Shown here: positions 8,808 through 17,576 of the stretch, in pieces
Numbering within the stretch: position 1 is the stretch's first letter
How the letters are laid out: the number at the start of each line of letters is the position of its first letter
Notes under the pieces: model-generated
Databases searched by the model: none
The model's input: the letters and a program-made list of their open reading frames with translations, nothing else
What the model was told of the DNA's origin: nothing
NCBI GenBank assembly: GCA_964008075.1
Contig: CAXGAP010000008.1
Span: forward strand, 1-39,666
Source: UBA724 sp964008075
GTDB lineage: Bacteria; Bacteroidota; Bacteroidia; Flavobacteriales; Flavobacteriaceae
Direction: 5' to 3'
Length of the DNA stretch: 39,666 nucleotides
Program-made: the position numbers and the translations under genes

Positions 8808-10913
8808 ATGGCAGCACCGTTGTTAGAAAAACCCATTGAATACCTCAAAGGGGTTGGTCCAAATCGTGGTACTTTACTTCGAAATGAATTGGGCATTGAC
8901 ACTTGCAAGGATTTGTTGTATCACTTTCCCAATCGATATGTTGATCGCACTCGTTTTTACAACATTGCTGAACTCCCAAAAGTGCAGGCTGATGTGCAGT
9001 TGATTGGGAAAATCACCGGTATACGTCTGATCAATCAAGCCAAGGGAAAGCGTTTGGTTGCCAATTTTCAAGATGCAACTGGGGAAATTGAACTCATCTG
9101 GTTTAGGGGGTATCAGTGGATTCAAAAACAGTTACAAGTTAACATCAACTACATTGCCTTTGGAAAACTGACTTGGTATGGCTCTCGTTGCTCAATAGCC
9201 CATCCTGAGCTAGAAGAACAAACAGAGGACAACACTAAAAAATCTGCCATATTTCAACCTGTTTACCCCTCAACAGAAAAACTAGTGAATCGCAGTATTA
9301 CGAATCGAACGATGCGACAGATTATGCAGCATTTATTCGAAGAGCTGCAGTTGGGTGTTAGAGAAACTTTATCTGAAAATATAAGAAATACACATGGGCT
9401 CATTGGCGCTACAGATGCTTTGCGTTCGATTCATTTTCCAAAAAATTTGAATGCGCTTGAAAAAGCCCAAAAACGCCTTCGGTTTGAGGAGTTGTTTTTT
9501 ATTCAACTCCAGCTTTTGCAGAAAAAATTGGAACATCAAAAACAATTTAAAGGACACTTGTTCGAAAAGGTTGGTGATTTGTTCAATACTTTTTACAATG
9601 ATCACTTGCCATTTTCATTGACAAAAGCACAAAAAAGAGTAATCAAAGAAATTCGCTCAGATTTTGGCAGTGGCGCACAGATGAATCGATTGTTGCAAGG
9701 AGACGTTGGCTCAGGAAAAACCATTGTTGCGTATTTAAGTGCATTGATCGCATTCGACAACCAAATGCAAACAACCATCGTTGCCCCAACAGAAATCCTT
9801 GCACAACAGCATTTTCATACCCTTTCCGAACTGGCAAAACCATTGGGAATAACGATTAAACTGCTCACTGGTTCAACCAAAGCAGCAGAGAGGAAAGTGA
9901 TTCATAGCCAACTGCAATCGGGAGAGCTACAGCTACTTGTCGGCACACATGCAGTGCTTGAACCCAGTGTTTTATTTAAAAATTTGGGCTTTGCCATCAT
10001 TGACGAACAACATCGTTTTGGTGTGGCGCAAAGAGCAAAACTTTGGAAGAAAAATCACATTCCCCCTCATATACTAGTGATGACAGCAACACCCATCCCT
10101 CGTACCTTGGCCATGACAATGTATGGCGATTTGGAGAGTTCTGTTATCGATGAATTGCCACCAGGGCGAAAACCAATCACAACTGCTCAACGTACAGACC
10201 GAAATCGATTGGCAGTCAATCAATTTATCAAAACTGAGGTTGCAAAAGGAAGACAAGTCTATATCGTTTACCCATTGATTGAAGAGTCAGAAAAGATGGA
10301 TTATAAGGATTTAATGGATGGATTTGAAAGTATATCAAGAGATTTTCCAAAGCCAAACTACCAAATTAGTATCGTTCATGGTCGAATGAAATCAGAAGAC
10401 AAAGCCATGGAAATGCAGCGATTTGCAAGTGGAAAGACACAAATCATGGTCGCTACAACAGTGATAGAGGTAGGTGTTAATATCCCCAACGCCAGTGTGA
10501 TGATTATTGAAAGTGCTGAGCGTTTTGGGCTATCGCAGCTTCACCAATTGCGTGGACGCATCGGACGAGGGGCTGATAAAAGCTATTGCATTTTGATGAC
10601 AGGCAATAAGTTATCCAATGAGGCCAAAACACGTATCAATGCCATGATACAATCACAAGATGGTTTTAAACTCGCTGAGATCGATTTAAAACTTCGAGGA
10701 CCAGGAGATCTGATGGGAACCCAACAAAGTGGTATTCTGCAAATGCGCATCGCAAATCTGAGTCGTGATGCACAAGTCATTCAGCAAGTTCGCACAGTGG
10801 CGACTCAATTGTTGGCGGATGACCCTTCATTGGCAAAAGAACAAAACAAGCCAATTGCTGACACCATTCGCATCCTCCAATCAGGAAAAGGAATATGGAA
10901 GTACATCTCATAA
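8808..10913 (+). CDS. recG: ATP-dependent DNA helicase RecG
   Basis: RecG rewinds stalled replication forks and branch-migrates Holliday junctions. The 701-residue protein has the N-terminal wedge domain with an OB fold (VQLIGKITGIRL near 60), Walker A GDVGSGKT near 298, the DEQHRFG box near 400, MTATPIPRTLAMT near 425 and the helicase C domain with HGRMKSEDK and QLRGRIGRG. ATG 8808 is chosen because homologues begin just before the LEKPIEYLKGVGP segment; the in-frame extension back to 8697 overlaps the start of the divergent helicase gene. A weak -7-like TATCTTCG at 8797-8804 lies too close to the ATG to be convincing. Confidence 0.95.
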   Translation: MAAPLLEKPIEYLKGVGPNRGTLLRNELGIDTCKDLLYHFPNRYVDRTRFYNIAELPKVQADVQLIGKITGIRLINQAKGKRLVANFQDATGEIELIWFRGYQWIQKQLQVNINYIAFGKLTWYGSRCSIAHPELEEQTEDNTKKSAIFQPVYPSTEKLVNRSITNRTMRQIMQHLFEELQLGVRETLSENIRNTHGLIGATDALRSIHFPKNLNALEKAQKRLRFEELFFIQLQLLQKKLEHQKQFKGHLFEKVGDLFNTFYNDHLPFSLTKAQKRVIKEIRSDFGSGAQMNRLLQGDVGSGKTIVAYLSALIAFDNQMQTTIVAPTEILAQQHFHTLSELAKPLGITIKLLTGSTKAAERKVIHSQLQSGELQLLVGTHAVLEPSVLFKNLGFAIIDEQHRFGVAQRAKLWKKNHIPPHILVMTATPIPRTLAMTMYGDLESSVIDELPPGRKPITTAQRTDRNRLAVNQFIKTEVAKGRQVYIVYPLIEESEKMDYKDLMDGFESISRDFPKPNYQISIVHGRMKSEDKAMEMQRFASGKTQIMVATTVIEVGVNIPNASVMIIESAERFGLSQLHQLRGRIGRGADKSYCILMTGNKLSNEAKTRINAMIQSQDGFKLAEIDLKLRGPGDLMGTQQSGILQMRIANLSRDAQVIQQVRTVATQLLADDPSLAKEQNKPIADTIRILQSGKGIWKYIS

Positions 10914-10941
10914 AAGATATCAATAGAATAAATCTTCGTCG

Positions 10942-10949
10942 TATCTTTA
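10942..10949 (+). promoter_or_regulatory. Probable -7 element for pheT
   Basis: TATCTTTA matches TAnnTTTG except for the last base, 18 nt before the pheT ATG. The 54-bp gap after recG and this motif suggest that pheT has its own promoter. Confidence 0.4.
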
Positions 10950-10967
10950 CACCAATAGTATTCGGGC

Positions 10968-13376
10968 ATGAAAATATCATTTAACTGGTTAAAGAAATTT
11001 GTCAAAACAGACTGGAGTGTAGAACAAGTCAGTGACCTATTGACTGATTTGGGGTTAGAGGTTGAGGGTGTTGAAACTTTTGAATCTATCCCTGGAATGC
11101 TAGAAGGAGTGGTTGTGGGTGAAGTGCTCACATGTGAAAAACACCCCAATGCAGATAAACTTAAAGTCACCACTGTCGACGTTGGGGATGATGAGCCATT
11201 GTCAATTGTCTGTGGAGCACCAAACGTGGCAAAAGGTCAAAAAGTTGCTGTTGCAACAGTGGGTTGTACCATTCACCCCTTGGAAGGAGATCCATTTAAG
11301 ATCAAAAAGGCAAAAATTCGTGATCAAGTAAGCATGGGTATGATCTGTGCTGAAGACGAAATTGGCGTAGGTCAAAGTCATGATGGCATCATGGTTTTGG
11401 ATGGAAAATGGAAAGTTGGGACACCTTGTTCTGATGTGTTTTTACCTGAAAAAGATGATGTTTTTGAAATAGGATTAACCCCAAATCGCGCCGACGCGAT
11501 GAGCCATATGGGTGTTGCACGTGATGTAAAGGCAGCTTGGACCTATCGTGGTATTCAAACTGAGCTTATCACTCCTAGTGCCAATGATTTTCATGTTCAG
11601 CAGTCCATTGATCCCATTCGTGTTGATGTTTTAGATGTCAATGCAGCACCTAGATATTGTGGTGTTCGAATCTCTGGGGTGAGTGTTGGTCCCTCCCATG
11701 CCAAACTCCAAAACAAACTCAAAGCAATAGGCCTTACTCCGATCAATAACATCGTTGATGCTACAAATTATGTGCTTCACGAAATCGGACAACCTTTGCA
11801 CGCTTTCGATGCAAATAAGATTTCCTCAAAAACAGTTCAGGTCAAAACCCTTGCCAAAGGCACTTCTTTCACCACACTCGATGGTGTAAAAAGAGAGCTA
11901 CATGAAGAAGATTTAATGATATGTGATGGCGACAAGCCTATGTGTATTGCAGGTGTTTTTGGTGGAATTGATTCTGGTATAACAGCAGCCACAAAGGAAG
12001 TGTTTTTGGAAAGTGCCTACTTCGACCCTGTACGCATACGAAAAACAGCCAAACGCCATGGTCTAAATACTGATGCATCCTTTCGATTTGAGCGTGGAAT
12101 AGATATTGAATTATGTGAATATGCACTCAAACGTGCTGCCCTTCTCATTATGGAAGTTGCTGGAGGTGAAATTACGAGTGAAATATCTGATGATTATCCC
12201 AAAAAAGCAAAACCACATCAACTCACGATTCAGTTTGAATATATCAATAAACTCATTGGGCATGAAATACCAAGAGAAGACGTAAAGTCCATTTTGACTT
12301 CCCTAGATATCAAAATCAACAGTGTTTCAGAAACTACTTTGGGTCTTTCTGTTCCGACTTATCGTGTAGATGTAACACGACCTGCCGACGTCGTTGAAGA
12401 GATTTTACGTATCTATGGTTACAACAATATCGATTTTTCAGATCAGCTCACCACTTCCATGCCCAAAGGTGACAAAGCAGCTGACACAATAGAAAGAATT
12501 ATAGGTCAACAGTTGGCAAACCTCGGATTTTTTGAAATTTATAACAACTCACTTGTCAAATTGAATGAAAGTGAAGCTGACAAAACCATCACCATTGTCA
12601 ATCCCTTAAGTCAAGACCTCACAGCAATGAGAACAAACTTGTTTGAAGGCTTAGTTGCATCTATGCAATACAATATCAACAGGAAAAATGAGAACTGTAA
12701 GTTTTTTGAGTTTGGAAACACCTATTATAAGGAAGGAGACGAAAATGTTGAAACAAAACAACTTGTCATAGGGGTCACTGGAGGGCAAAATGAAAATCAC
12801 TGGCGCAACAATGGTCTTCGCAATGACTTCTTTTTTATCAAAGGAGTTATCCAGGCAATCTGTAAGCGAGCAGGAATTGAGAGTACAGAACACGAACTGA
12901 CAAATCAAAAGCACTTCAAGAATGGCATCACTCTTATGTCTAAAAACACTGTGTTTGCCCATTTGGGGCAACTAGAATTATCAACATTTAGTGATATAAC
13001 GATCGAGAATGAAGTTTATGGCGCAGAAATCGACATAGAAGCATTTCAAAAAGTGGCATTACTCAACGCAAAGCACATCAAATCTATCTCCAAATTCCCC
13101 TCAGTACAGCGTGATTTAGCATTGCTTGTCGACAATCATGTATCATTTGCATCGTTGCGAAATGTTGCACAAGAAACTGAGAAAAAACTACTGACATCGA
13201 TTCAACTTTTTGATGTTTATGAAGGAAAAGGTATTCCCAAAGGAAAAACATCATATGGTTTAAGTTTCACTTTCAATGATTCTCGTAAAACACTAACTGA
13301 CAAGCAGATAGATAAGTCAATTAATAAAATTTTTGAACGAATTCAAAAAGAGTTTGGCGCAGAACTGAGAGCATAA
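10968..13376 (+). CDS. pheT: Phenylalanyl-tRNA synthetase beta subunit
   Basis: PheT forms the alpha2-beta2 enzyme that charges tRNA-Phe in the cytoplasm. The 802-residue protein has, in order, the EMAP-like tRNA-binding domain (VVVGEVLTCEKHPNADKL near 45-62), the B3/4 editing domain (about 200-400), the B5 domain (about 410-480), a catalytic-like core, and the C-terminal anticodon-binding FDX-ACB domain (SKFPSVQRDLALLVD near 708). Length is normal. The alpha subunit gene pheS is not adjacent, which is common in Bacteroidota. Confidence 0.96.
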   Translation: MKISFNWLKKFVKTDWSVEQVSDLLTDLGLEVEGVETFESIPGMLEGVVVGEVLTCEKHPNADKLKVTTVDVGDDEPLSIVCGAPNVAKGQKVAVATVGCTIHPLEGDPFKIKKAKIRDQVSMGMICAEDEIGVGQSHDGIMVLDGKWKVGTPCSDVFLPEKDDVFEIGLTPNRADAMSHMGVARDVKAAWTYRGIQTELITPSANDFHVQQSIDPIRVDVLDVNAAPRYCGVRISGVSVGPSHAKLQNKLKAIGLTPINNIVDATNYVLHEIGQPLHAFDANKISSKTVQVKTLAKGTSFTTLDGVKRELHEEDLMICDGDKPMCIAGVFGGIDSGITAATKEVFLESAYFDPVRIRKTAKRHGLNTDASFRFERGIDIELCEYALKRAALLIMEVAGGEITSEISDDYPKKAKPHQLTIQFEYINKLIGHEIPREDVKSILTSLDIKINSVSETTLGLSVPTYRVDVTRPADVVEEILRIYGYNNIDFSDQLTTSMPKGDKAADTIERIIGQQLANLGFFEIYNNSLVKLNESEADKTITIVNPLSQDLTAMRTNLFEGLVASMQYNINRKNENCKFFEFGNTYYKEGDENVETKQLVIGVTGGQNENHWRNNGLRNDFFFIKGVIQAICKRAGIESTEHELTNQKHFKNGITLMSKNTVFAHLGQLELSTFSDITIENEVYGAEIDIEAFQKVALLNAKHIKSISKFPSVQRDLALLVDNHVSFASLRNVAQETEKKLLTSIQLFDVYEGKGIPKGKTSYGLSFTFNDSRKTLTDKQIDKSINKIFERIQKEFGAELRA

Positions 13377-13414
13377 TATCTGCTAATTATTTGGTTTTAT
13401 TTTAGCTTTTTATC

Positions 13415-13422
13415 TAACTTTG
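13415..13422 (+). promoter_or_regulatory. -7 element for the small membrane protein gene
   Basis: TAACTTTG matches TAnnTTTG exactly. A TTG at 13391-13393 lies 21 bp upstream, within the known 17-23 bp range for Flavobacterium-type promoters. The ATG at 13445 is 22 nt downstream. Confidence 0.65.
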
Positions 13423-13444
13423 ATCATTGCTAAAAAAGAAAAAA

Positions 13445-14098
13445 ATGTTTTCCACTATCGATCTTCACAAGGTTCTCGTGCAAGTGCAAGACTCAACTCC
13501 TGTACCAACGAACACAAACAGTTTTAAAAAATCAAATCAGAATTATAATCAATTCGACTTTGATCAATTAGAAACAAATCGCATATTTCATCGTGATACG
13601 ATCAAAAAGATATGTATTGATTATCGGCTTCGATTCCTAGATCTTAGCTATTTCAAAGCTGATGTTCCTTTGGAAGCCATTGATAAAATACAAGCGCTAG
13701 AAAAGGATCACAAGACAGAGGTGAAACACATGAAAATTGTTGCGCCTTCAAAACTGTTTAAGCTTAAAAACGCTGACGATCCCCTTTTGTTTGTGCCAAT
13801 CGGGAACGATTATTATTACCTCATCCACAAATGGGGAAATGATCTACATCCACTGCGTCGATTGATGATGTGGCCTTTCAAAAACATCGTCACAAGCATT
13901 TTGTCGATTCTACTGCTCAGCTTATTGTTGACAGCTATGATGCCTCTAGGCCTTTTTAGTTCTCAACCAAATTCGTCTGACTTCCTATTGATTTTCTTAT
14001 TTATGTTCAAATCTATCGCAGCTATTGTGATTTACTATGCTTTTGCCGCTGGTAAAAACTTCAACCGAGCGATTTGGGATAGCAGCTATTACAACTAA
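13445..14098 (+). CDS. Conserved hypothetical membrane protein
   Basis: A 217-residue protein of unknown function. The first 140 residues are soluble and hydrophilic, with an aromatic segment GNDYYYLIHKWGNDLHP before the membrane part. Two transmembrane helices follow, about 148-172 (rich in Ile and Leu) and about 182-207, and a short tail ends in SSYYN. There is no signal peptide, so both ends may face the cytoplasm. ATG 13445 is chosen; a TTG at 13427 is in frame but lies at the predicted transcript start. The DUF2007 gene begins 5 bp after the stop, so the two are very likely one operon. I do not recognise a named domain. Confidence 0.75.
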   Translation: MFSTIDLHKVLVQVQDSTPVPTNTNSFKKSNQNYNQFDFDQLETNRIFHRDTIKKICIDYRLRFLDLSYFKADVPLEAIDKIQALEKDHKTEVKHMKIVAPSKLFKLKNADDPLLFVPIGNDYYYLIHKWGNDLHPLRRLMMWPFKNIVTSILSILLLSLLLTAMMPLGLFSSQPNSSDFLLIFLFMFKSIAAIVIYYAFAAGKNFNRAIWDSSYYN

Positions 14099-14103
14099 AC
14101 CCA

Positions 14104-14313
14104 ATGGCAAAGGATTATATCGTTTTGTTTCGTGGAAGTAGCATTGAAGCTGGACGAATCCTTTTTGATTTAAAAGAAATTGGCATCATAGGCGTTTTAA
14201 GAGATCAGCAAACTTCGGCTGCACGATCTGGCTTTGCGATTCCTGCGACAGCAGATGAAGCTCAAGTTTTGGTTCATCGCGACGAACACGAAAAGGCCAA
14301 ATCTATTCTTTAG
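14104..14313 (+). CDS. DUF2007 small protein
   Basis: A 69-residue protein matching the DUF2007 family, which has a ferredoxin-like (ACT-like) fold and is labelled a putative signal-transducing protein. The pattern is YIVLFRGSSIEAGRILFDLKEIGI at the start and a VLVHRDEHEKAKSIL end. It has no catalytic residues or membrane segment. It follows the two-helix membrane protein by 5 bp and overlaps the ABC-F gene end by 4 bp tail to tail. Partner and ligand are unknown. Confidence 0.8.
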   Translation: MAKDYIVLFRGSSIEAGRILFDLKEIGIIGVLRDQQTSAARSGFAIPATADEAQVLVHRDEHEKAKSIL

Positions 14314-15932
14314 CTATACATTTTTTGGCGTAATGCCTTCACTTTTTCATCTGACATATACTCGTCAAAAGTCATGTGACGATCAATGACCCCATTTGGG
14401 GTGAGCTCAACAATTCGATTCCCAACCGACTGTGCAAATGCGTGGTCATGTGTTGTGAGTAGTACTGTACCCTTAAACTTGACCAGTGAATTGTTGATTG
14501 CAGTAATCGATTCCAAGTCGAGGTGATTGGTCGGCTCATCTAACATCACAACATTGGCACGCTGCATCATCATACGAGAAAGCATACAACGTACTTTTTC
14601 TCCACCAGAAAGAACATTTGACATTTTTAGAGCCTCTTCTCCACTAAACAGCATTTTGCCTAAAAATCCTCTTAAAAAAACCTCCTCACGCTCCTCTTCT
14701 GTCTGTGCGTACTGACGCAACCAATCGACAAGTGAAAGGGGTTTTTCGAAAAATGAACTATTGTCCAAAGGCAAATACGATTGGGAAGTCGTGATTCCCC
14801 AATTGACTGTTCCATTGGCAGCTGGGTGATTTCCACTCACTGCCTCGTAGAATGCAGTTGATGCTCTTGCATCTTTGGAAAGTACAATTACTTTATCTCC
14901 TTTGTTAAGATTGAGATCAATTTTGTCAAACAAGATCGTATTGTCTTGATTCACGCTGAGATTATTGATGTTCAAAATCTGGTCTCCTGCTTCTCGATCT
15001 TGCTCAAATATGATTGCTGGATATCTTCTAGATGATGGTCTGATTTCTTCGATGTTGAGTTTTTCAATCATCTTTTTTCGAGATGTGGCTTGTTTTGATT
15101 TGGCAACATTGGCACTAAATCGAGCGATAAAAGTTTCTAATTCTTTCTTTTTCTCCTCTGCTTTTTTGTTTTGCTGTGCTCGTTGCCTTGCAGCCAACTG
15201 GCTCGATTCGTACCAAAACGTATAGTTTCCACTGTAGTGATTGATTTTTCCAAAGTCAATATCAGAAATATGCGTACAAACAGAGTCTAAGAAGTGACGA
15301 TCGTGCGACACAACAATCACAGTGTGGTCATAATTGGCTAAAAACTCTTCAAGCCATTGGATGGTTTCATAATCCAAATCGTTGGTTGGCTCATCCATGA
15401 TCAACACATCTGGGTTGCCAAAAAGGGCTTGTGCAAGAAGAACACGCACTTTTTTCTTTCCGTCGAGGTCGCCCATGAGTGTATAGTGCAGATCTTCAGG
15501 AATTCCCAAGTTGGATAGGAGCGCAGCAGCATCGCTATCTGCATTCCAACCATTCATTTCTTCGTACTTGATTTGCAACTCACCTACTCTCTCACTGTCA
15601 GCATCTGAAAAGTCTGGCTTTGCATACAAATCATCCATTTCTTTTTTGATGGTATAAAGGGGTTTATTCCCCATAATAACACTCTGTAGAACTTGCTGTT
15701 CGTCGTAGGCAAAGTGATTTTGCTCAAGAACAGACATGCGTTTTCCAGACTCTAAATGAACATGACCAGAATTGGGATCAAGTTGACCACTCAATACCTT
15801 TAGAAAGGTTGATTTCCCAGCACCATTAGCGCCGATGATACCATAACAATTTCCAGTGGTAAAGGTCACATTGACCTCATCAAATAGAATTCGTTTACCA
15901 AATTGTATAGACAGATTTGAAACTGATAGCAT
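14310..15932 (-). CDS. ABC-F family ATPase, YbiT-like
   Basis: A 540-residue soluble protein with two ABC domains and no membrane segments; ABC-F proteins act on the ribosomal E site. Domain 1 has intact Walker A GANGAGKST (34-42), but its signature slot reads DLDGKKK (155-161) instead of LSGGE. The linker (about 240-310) is lysine-rich, as expected for the P-site interaction motif. Domain 2 has a lost Walker A, LSKDARAST (351-359), but an intact signature LSGGEK (441-446). Both Walker B glutamates (181 and 466) and both H-loop histidines (210 and 495) remain. Intact halves therefore pair with intact halves and degenerate with degenerate. It is probably a housekeeping translation factor rather than an antibiotic resistance protein. 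It has its own promoter. Confidence 0.9.
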   Translation of the reverse strand: MLSVSNLSIQFGKRILFDEVNVTFTTGNCYGIIGANGAGKSTFLKVLSGQLDPNSGHVHLESGKRMSVLEQNHFAYDEQQVLQSVIMGNKPLYTIKKEMDDLYAKPDFSDADSERVGELQIKYEEMNGWNADSDAAALLSNLGIPEDLHYTLMGDLDGKKKVRVLLAQALFGNPDVLIMDEPTNDLDYETIQWLEEFLANYDHTVIVVSHDRHFLDSVCTHISDIDFGKINHYSGNYTFWYESSQLAARQRAQQNKKAEEKKKELETFIARFSANVAKSKQATSRKKMIEKLNIEEIRPSSRRYPAIIFEQDREAGDQILNINNLSVNQDNTILFDKIDLNLNKGDKVIVLSKDARASTAFYEAVSGNHPAANGTVNWGITTSQSYLPLDNSSFFEKPLSLVDWLRQYAQTEEEREEVFLRGFLGKMLFSGEEALKMSNVLSGGEKVRCMLSRMMMQRANVVMLDEPTNHLDLESITAINNSLVKFKGTVLLTTHDHAFAQSVGNRIVELTPNGVIDRHMTFDEYMSDEKVKALRQKMYS

Positions 15933-15950
15933 ATTGTTTAACTAAAGGCG

Positions 15951-15958
15951 CAAAAGTA
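15951..15958 (-). promoter_or_regulatory. -7 element for the ABC-F gene
   Basis: On the minus strand TACTTTTG matches TAnnTTTG. A TTG (plus-strand 15978-15980) lies 19 bp upstream. The ABC-F ATG at 15932 is 18 nt downstream of the motif. Confidence 0.65.
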
Positions 15959-15961
15959 CAT

Positions 15962-15986
15962 AAAACCCCTGCTTCAGCAATGGGGT
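15962..15986 (-). terminator. Terminator-like hairpin after the aldolase gene
   Basis: On the minus strand ACCCC and GGGGT arms, extended by a short TGCT/AGCA stem with a 2-nt bulge, are followed by TTTTATG. It begins just past the aldolase stop codon. It contains the -33 TTG of the ABC-F promoter. The short T-run makes termination efficiency uncertain. Confidence 0.45.
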
Positions 15987-15993
15987 ATAAAAT

Positions 15994-16647
15994 TTAGTTT
16001 CCCTTTTTATGATCTGCGAGGAACTTGGCAAGGCCACTATCAGTCAGTGGGTGTTTGAGCAAGCCAACAATGGCACTCAAAGGACCTGTCATGACATCAG
16101 CACCAATTTTTGCACAGTCCAATACATGCATCGTGTGGCGAACAGAGGCTGCCAAAATTTGAGTTTTAAAGTTGTAGTTGTCATAAATCAAACGAATTTC
16201 ATCGATGAGATTTAAGCCATCAGACGAAATATCGTCGAGGCGACCAATGAATGGAGAGACATAGGTCGCACCTGCTTTTGCAGCCAATAAAGCCTGCCCA
16301 GCAGAGAAAACCAGTGTGCAATTGGTCTTAATTCCTTTGTCAGAGAAATAGCGAATCGCTTTGATCCCATCGTTTATCATGGGAACCTTAACTACAATTT
16401 GGGCGTGCAGTTTTGCCAAGGCTTCTCCTTCTTTGATAATGCCATCATAATCTGTAGCAATCACTTCAGCAGAAACATCGCCCGTCACAGCGTTACAAAT
16501 ATCGACGTAGTGTTGTAAGATGTTTTTCTCTCCTGTAATGCCTTCTTTGGCCATTAGAGACGGATTGGTTGTTACGCCATCCAAAACACCTAGTGCTTGT
16601 GCTTCTTTGATTTGTTCTAGATTAGCAGTGTCGATAAAAAATTTCAT
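15994..16647 (-). CDS. Transaldolase / fructose-6-phosphate aldolase-like protein
   Basis: A 217-residue class I aldolase of the short TalC/FSA type. The Schiff-base lysine is Lys87 in VVKVPM; Asp6 in FFIDTAN and the GVTTNPSL motif at 24-31 line the active site. Short members include both true transaldolases, which move a three-carbon unit between sedoheptulose-7-phosphate and glyceraldehyde-3-phosphate, and fructose-6-phosphate aldolases; the sequence alone does not settle which. A role as the pentose phosphate pathway transaldolase is likely in this lineage. It starts 12 bp after the SDR gene and probably shares its transcript. Confidence 0.9.
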   Translation of the reverse strand: MKFFIDTANLEQIKEAQALGVLDGVTTNPSLMAKEGITGEKNILQHYVDICNAVTGDVSAEVIATDYDGIIKEGEALAKLHAQIVVKVPMINDGIKAIRYFSDKGIKTNCTLVFSAGQALLAAKAGATYVSPFIGRLDDISSDGLNLIDEIRLIYDNYNFKTQILAASVRHTMHVLDCAKIGADVMTGPLSAIVGLLKHPLTDSGLAKFLADHKKGN

Positions 16648-16659
16648 ATAGAATTGTGA

Positions 16660-17460
16660 TTAAATATTATAGAATTTACTGAGAATATACTCATATAATT
16701 TTGCAGGTAGATAAGATTTTAAATATACAGAAAAACGCTGTAAAAAAGGCCCTACAGTATAGTGGGGTTTCAATTTGTTTCTTTGAATGATTTTATGAAT
16801 TGCTTTCGCCACAGTTTTGGCAGAAACACCATCGTCAACATGTGCATCCATGTCTTTTCTAGCAGCACCATAGATCGATTTGTAAGGTGAATCGTCTTTG
16901 ACAGGTGTATGATAACGCCCCTGAACGATATTTGTTGCTACATCTCCAGGTGCCAGTGTGCAGGACTGCAAGTTTGTGTGTTTGAGTTCGAGGCGTAAAC
17001 TCTCAGTTACCATGTGCAGTGCGCTTTTTGTGGCAGAGTACATGCCTCGAAAAGGCAAACCAGCATACCCAGCTATCGAAGTAATATTGATGATTTTCCC
17101 TTTGTTTCTTTTTCGCATAACAGGCAAAACAGCTTGCATGACTGCAATTGCTCCCACGAGGTTTGTTTCGAAAGCTTTTCGGATTTCTTCGACTGGTGTT
17201 TCCTCTACTGGCCCCACGATTCCTTTCCCAGCATTGTTGACCAACACATCGATTTGGCCATGTTGGGAAATCACTGTTTGTACAGCTTTTTCAATCGAGG
17301 ATACATCGTGTAAATCCATCTGCACAAGAGGAAATGGATGGTTTTTATAACGATCTGGCGATCGACTGGTGCCGATTACCTTATAGCCAGAGGACTGGAG
17401 CAATGCACCTGTTGCCTTTCCAATTCCTGTTGACCCACCTGTAATAAAAACAACTTGCAT
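16660..17460 (-). CDS. Short-chain dehydrogenase/reductase
   Basis: A 266-residue classical SDR that uses NAD(P) to oxidise or reduce an unknown alcohol or carbonyl substrate. The cofactor motif TGGSTGIG is at 7-14, NNAG at 75-78, and the catalytic set is Ser128, Tyr141 and Lys145 in the normal spacing. An arginine-containing TSRS at 31-34 after the second strand favours NADP. The C-terminus (KLKPHYTVGPFLQRF onward) is basic and amphipathic and may touch membrane. Its ATG lies only 10 bp beyond the T-run that ends the SRP RNA gene on the same strand, and no clear promoter is seen between them. Confidence 0.9.
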   Translation of the reverse strand: MQVVFITGGSTGIGKATGALLQSSGYKVIGTSRSPDRYKNHPFPLVQMDLHDVSSIEKAVQTVISQHGQIDVLVNNAGKGIVGPVEETPVEEIRKAFETNLVGAIAVMQAVLPVMRKRNKGKIINITSIAGYAGLPFRGMYSATKSALHMVTESLRLELKHTNLQSCTLAPGDVATNIVQGRYHTPVKDDSPYKSIYGAARKDMDAHVDDGVSAKTVAKAIHKIIQRNKLKPHYTVGPFLQRFSVYLKSYLPAKLYEYILSKFYNI

Positions 17461-17470
17461 TGTATATGTT

Positions 17471-17572
17471 AAAAAAGGGTAAGCGACCTACATCACACCG
17501 CTACAACCGCCTACCCTTGCTGCGTTCCCGCCCTGGGGGATTCGGCAGGAGCTGGTTGTGCAGAACTTACCC
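17471..17572 (-). ncRNA. ffs: Signal recognition particle RNA, small bacterial type
   Basis: The minus strand carries the SRP RNA helix 8 signature GGGAACGCAGCAAGGGTAG and the downstream TGATGTAG segment shared with 4.5S RNA. The ends pair as GGGTAAG (minus-strand 5' end at 17572) with CTTACCC, closing a long hairpin of about 96 nt, and a run of six T follows at 17476-17471. The RNA binds Ffh and targets nascent membrane and secreted proteins. An exact -7 element lies 4 nt upstream of the predicted 5' end. Confidence 0.93.
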
Positions 17573-17576
17573 AATG

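Noticed and set aside
14310..15932. Antibiotic resistance ABC-F protein or transporter ATPase
   Set aside because: No membrane partner, and the overall pattern is of the YbiT-like housekeeping branch; nothing in context suggests resistance.
16958..17350. A 130-codon plus-strand reading frame opposite the SDR gene
   Set aside because: The minus-strand SDR has all catalytic motifs in place, so this is an antisense shadow with no family resemblance.
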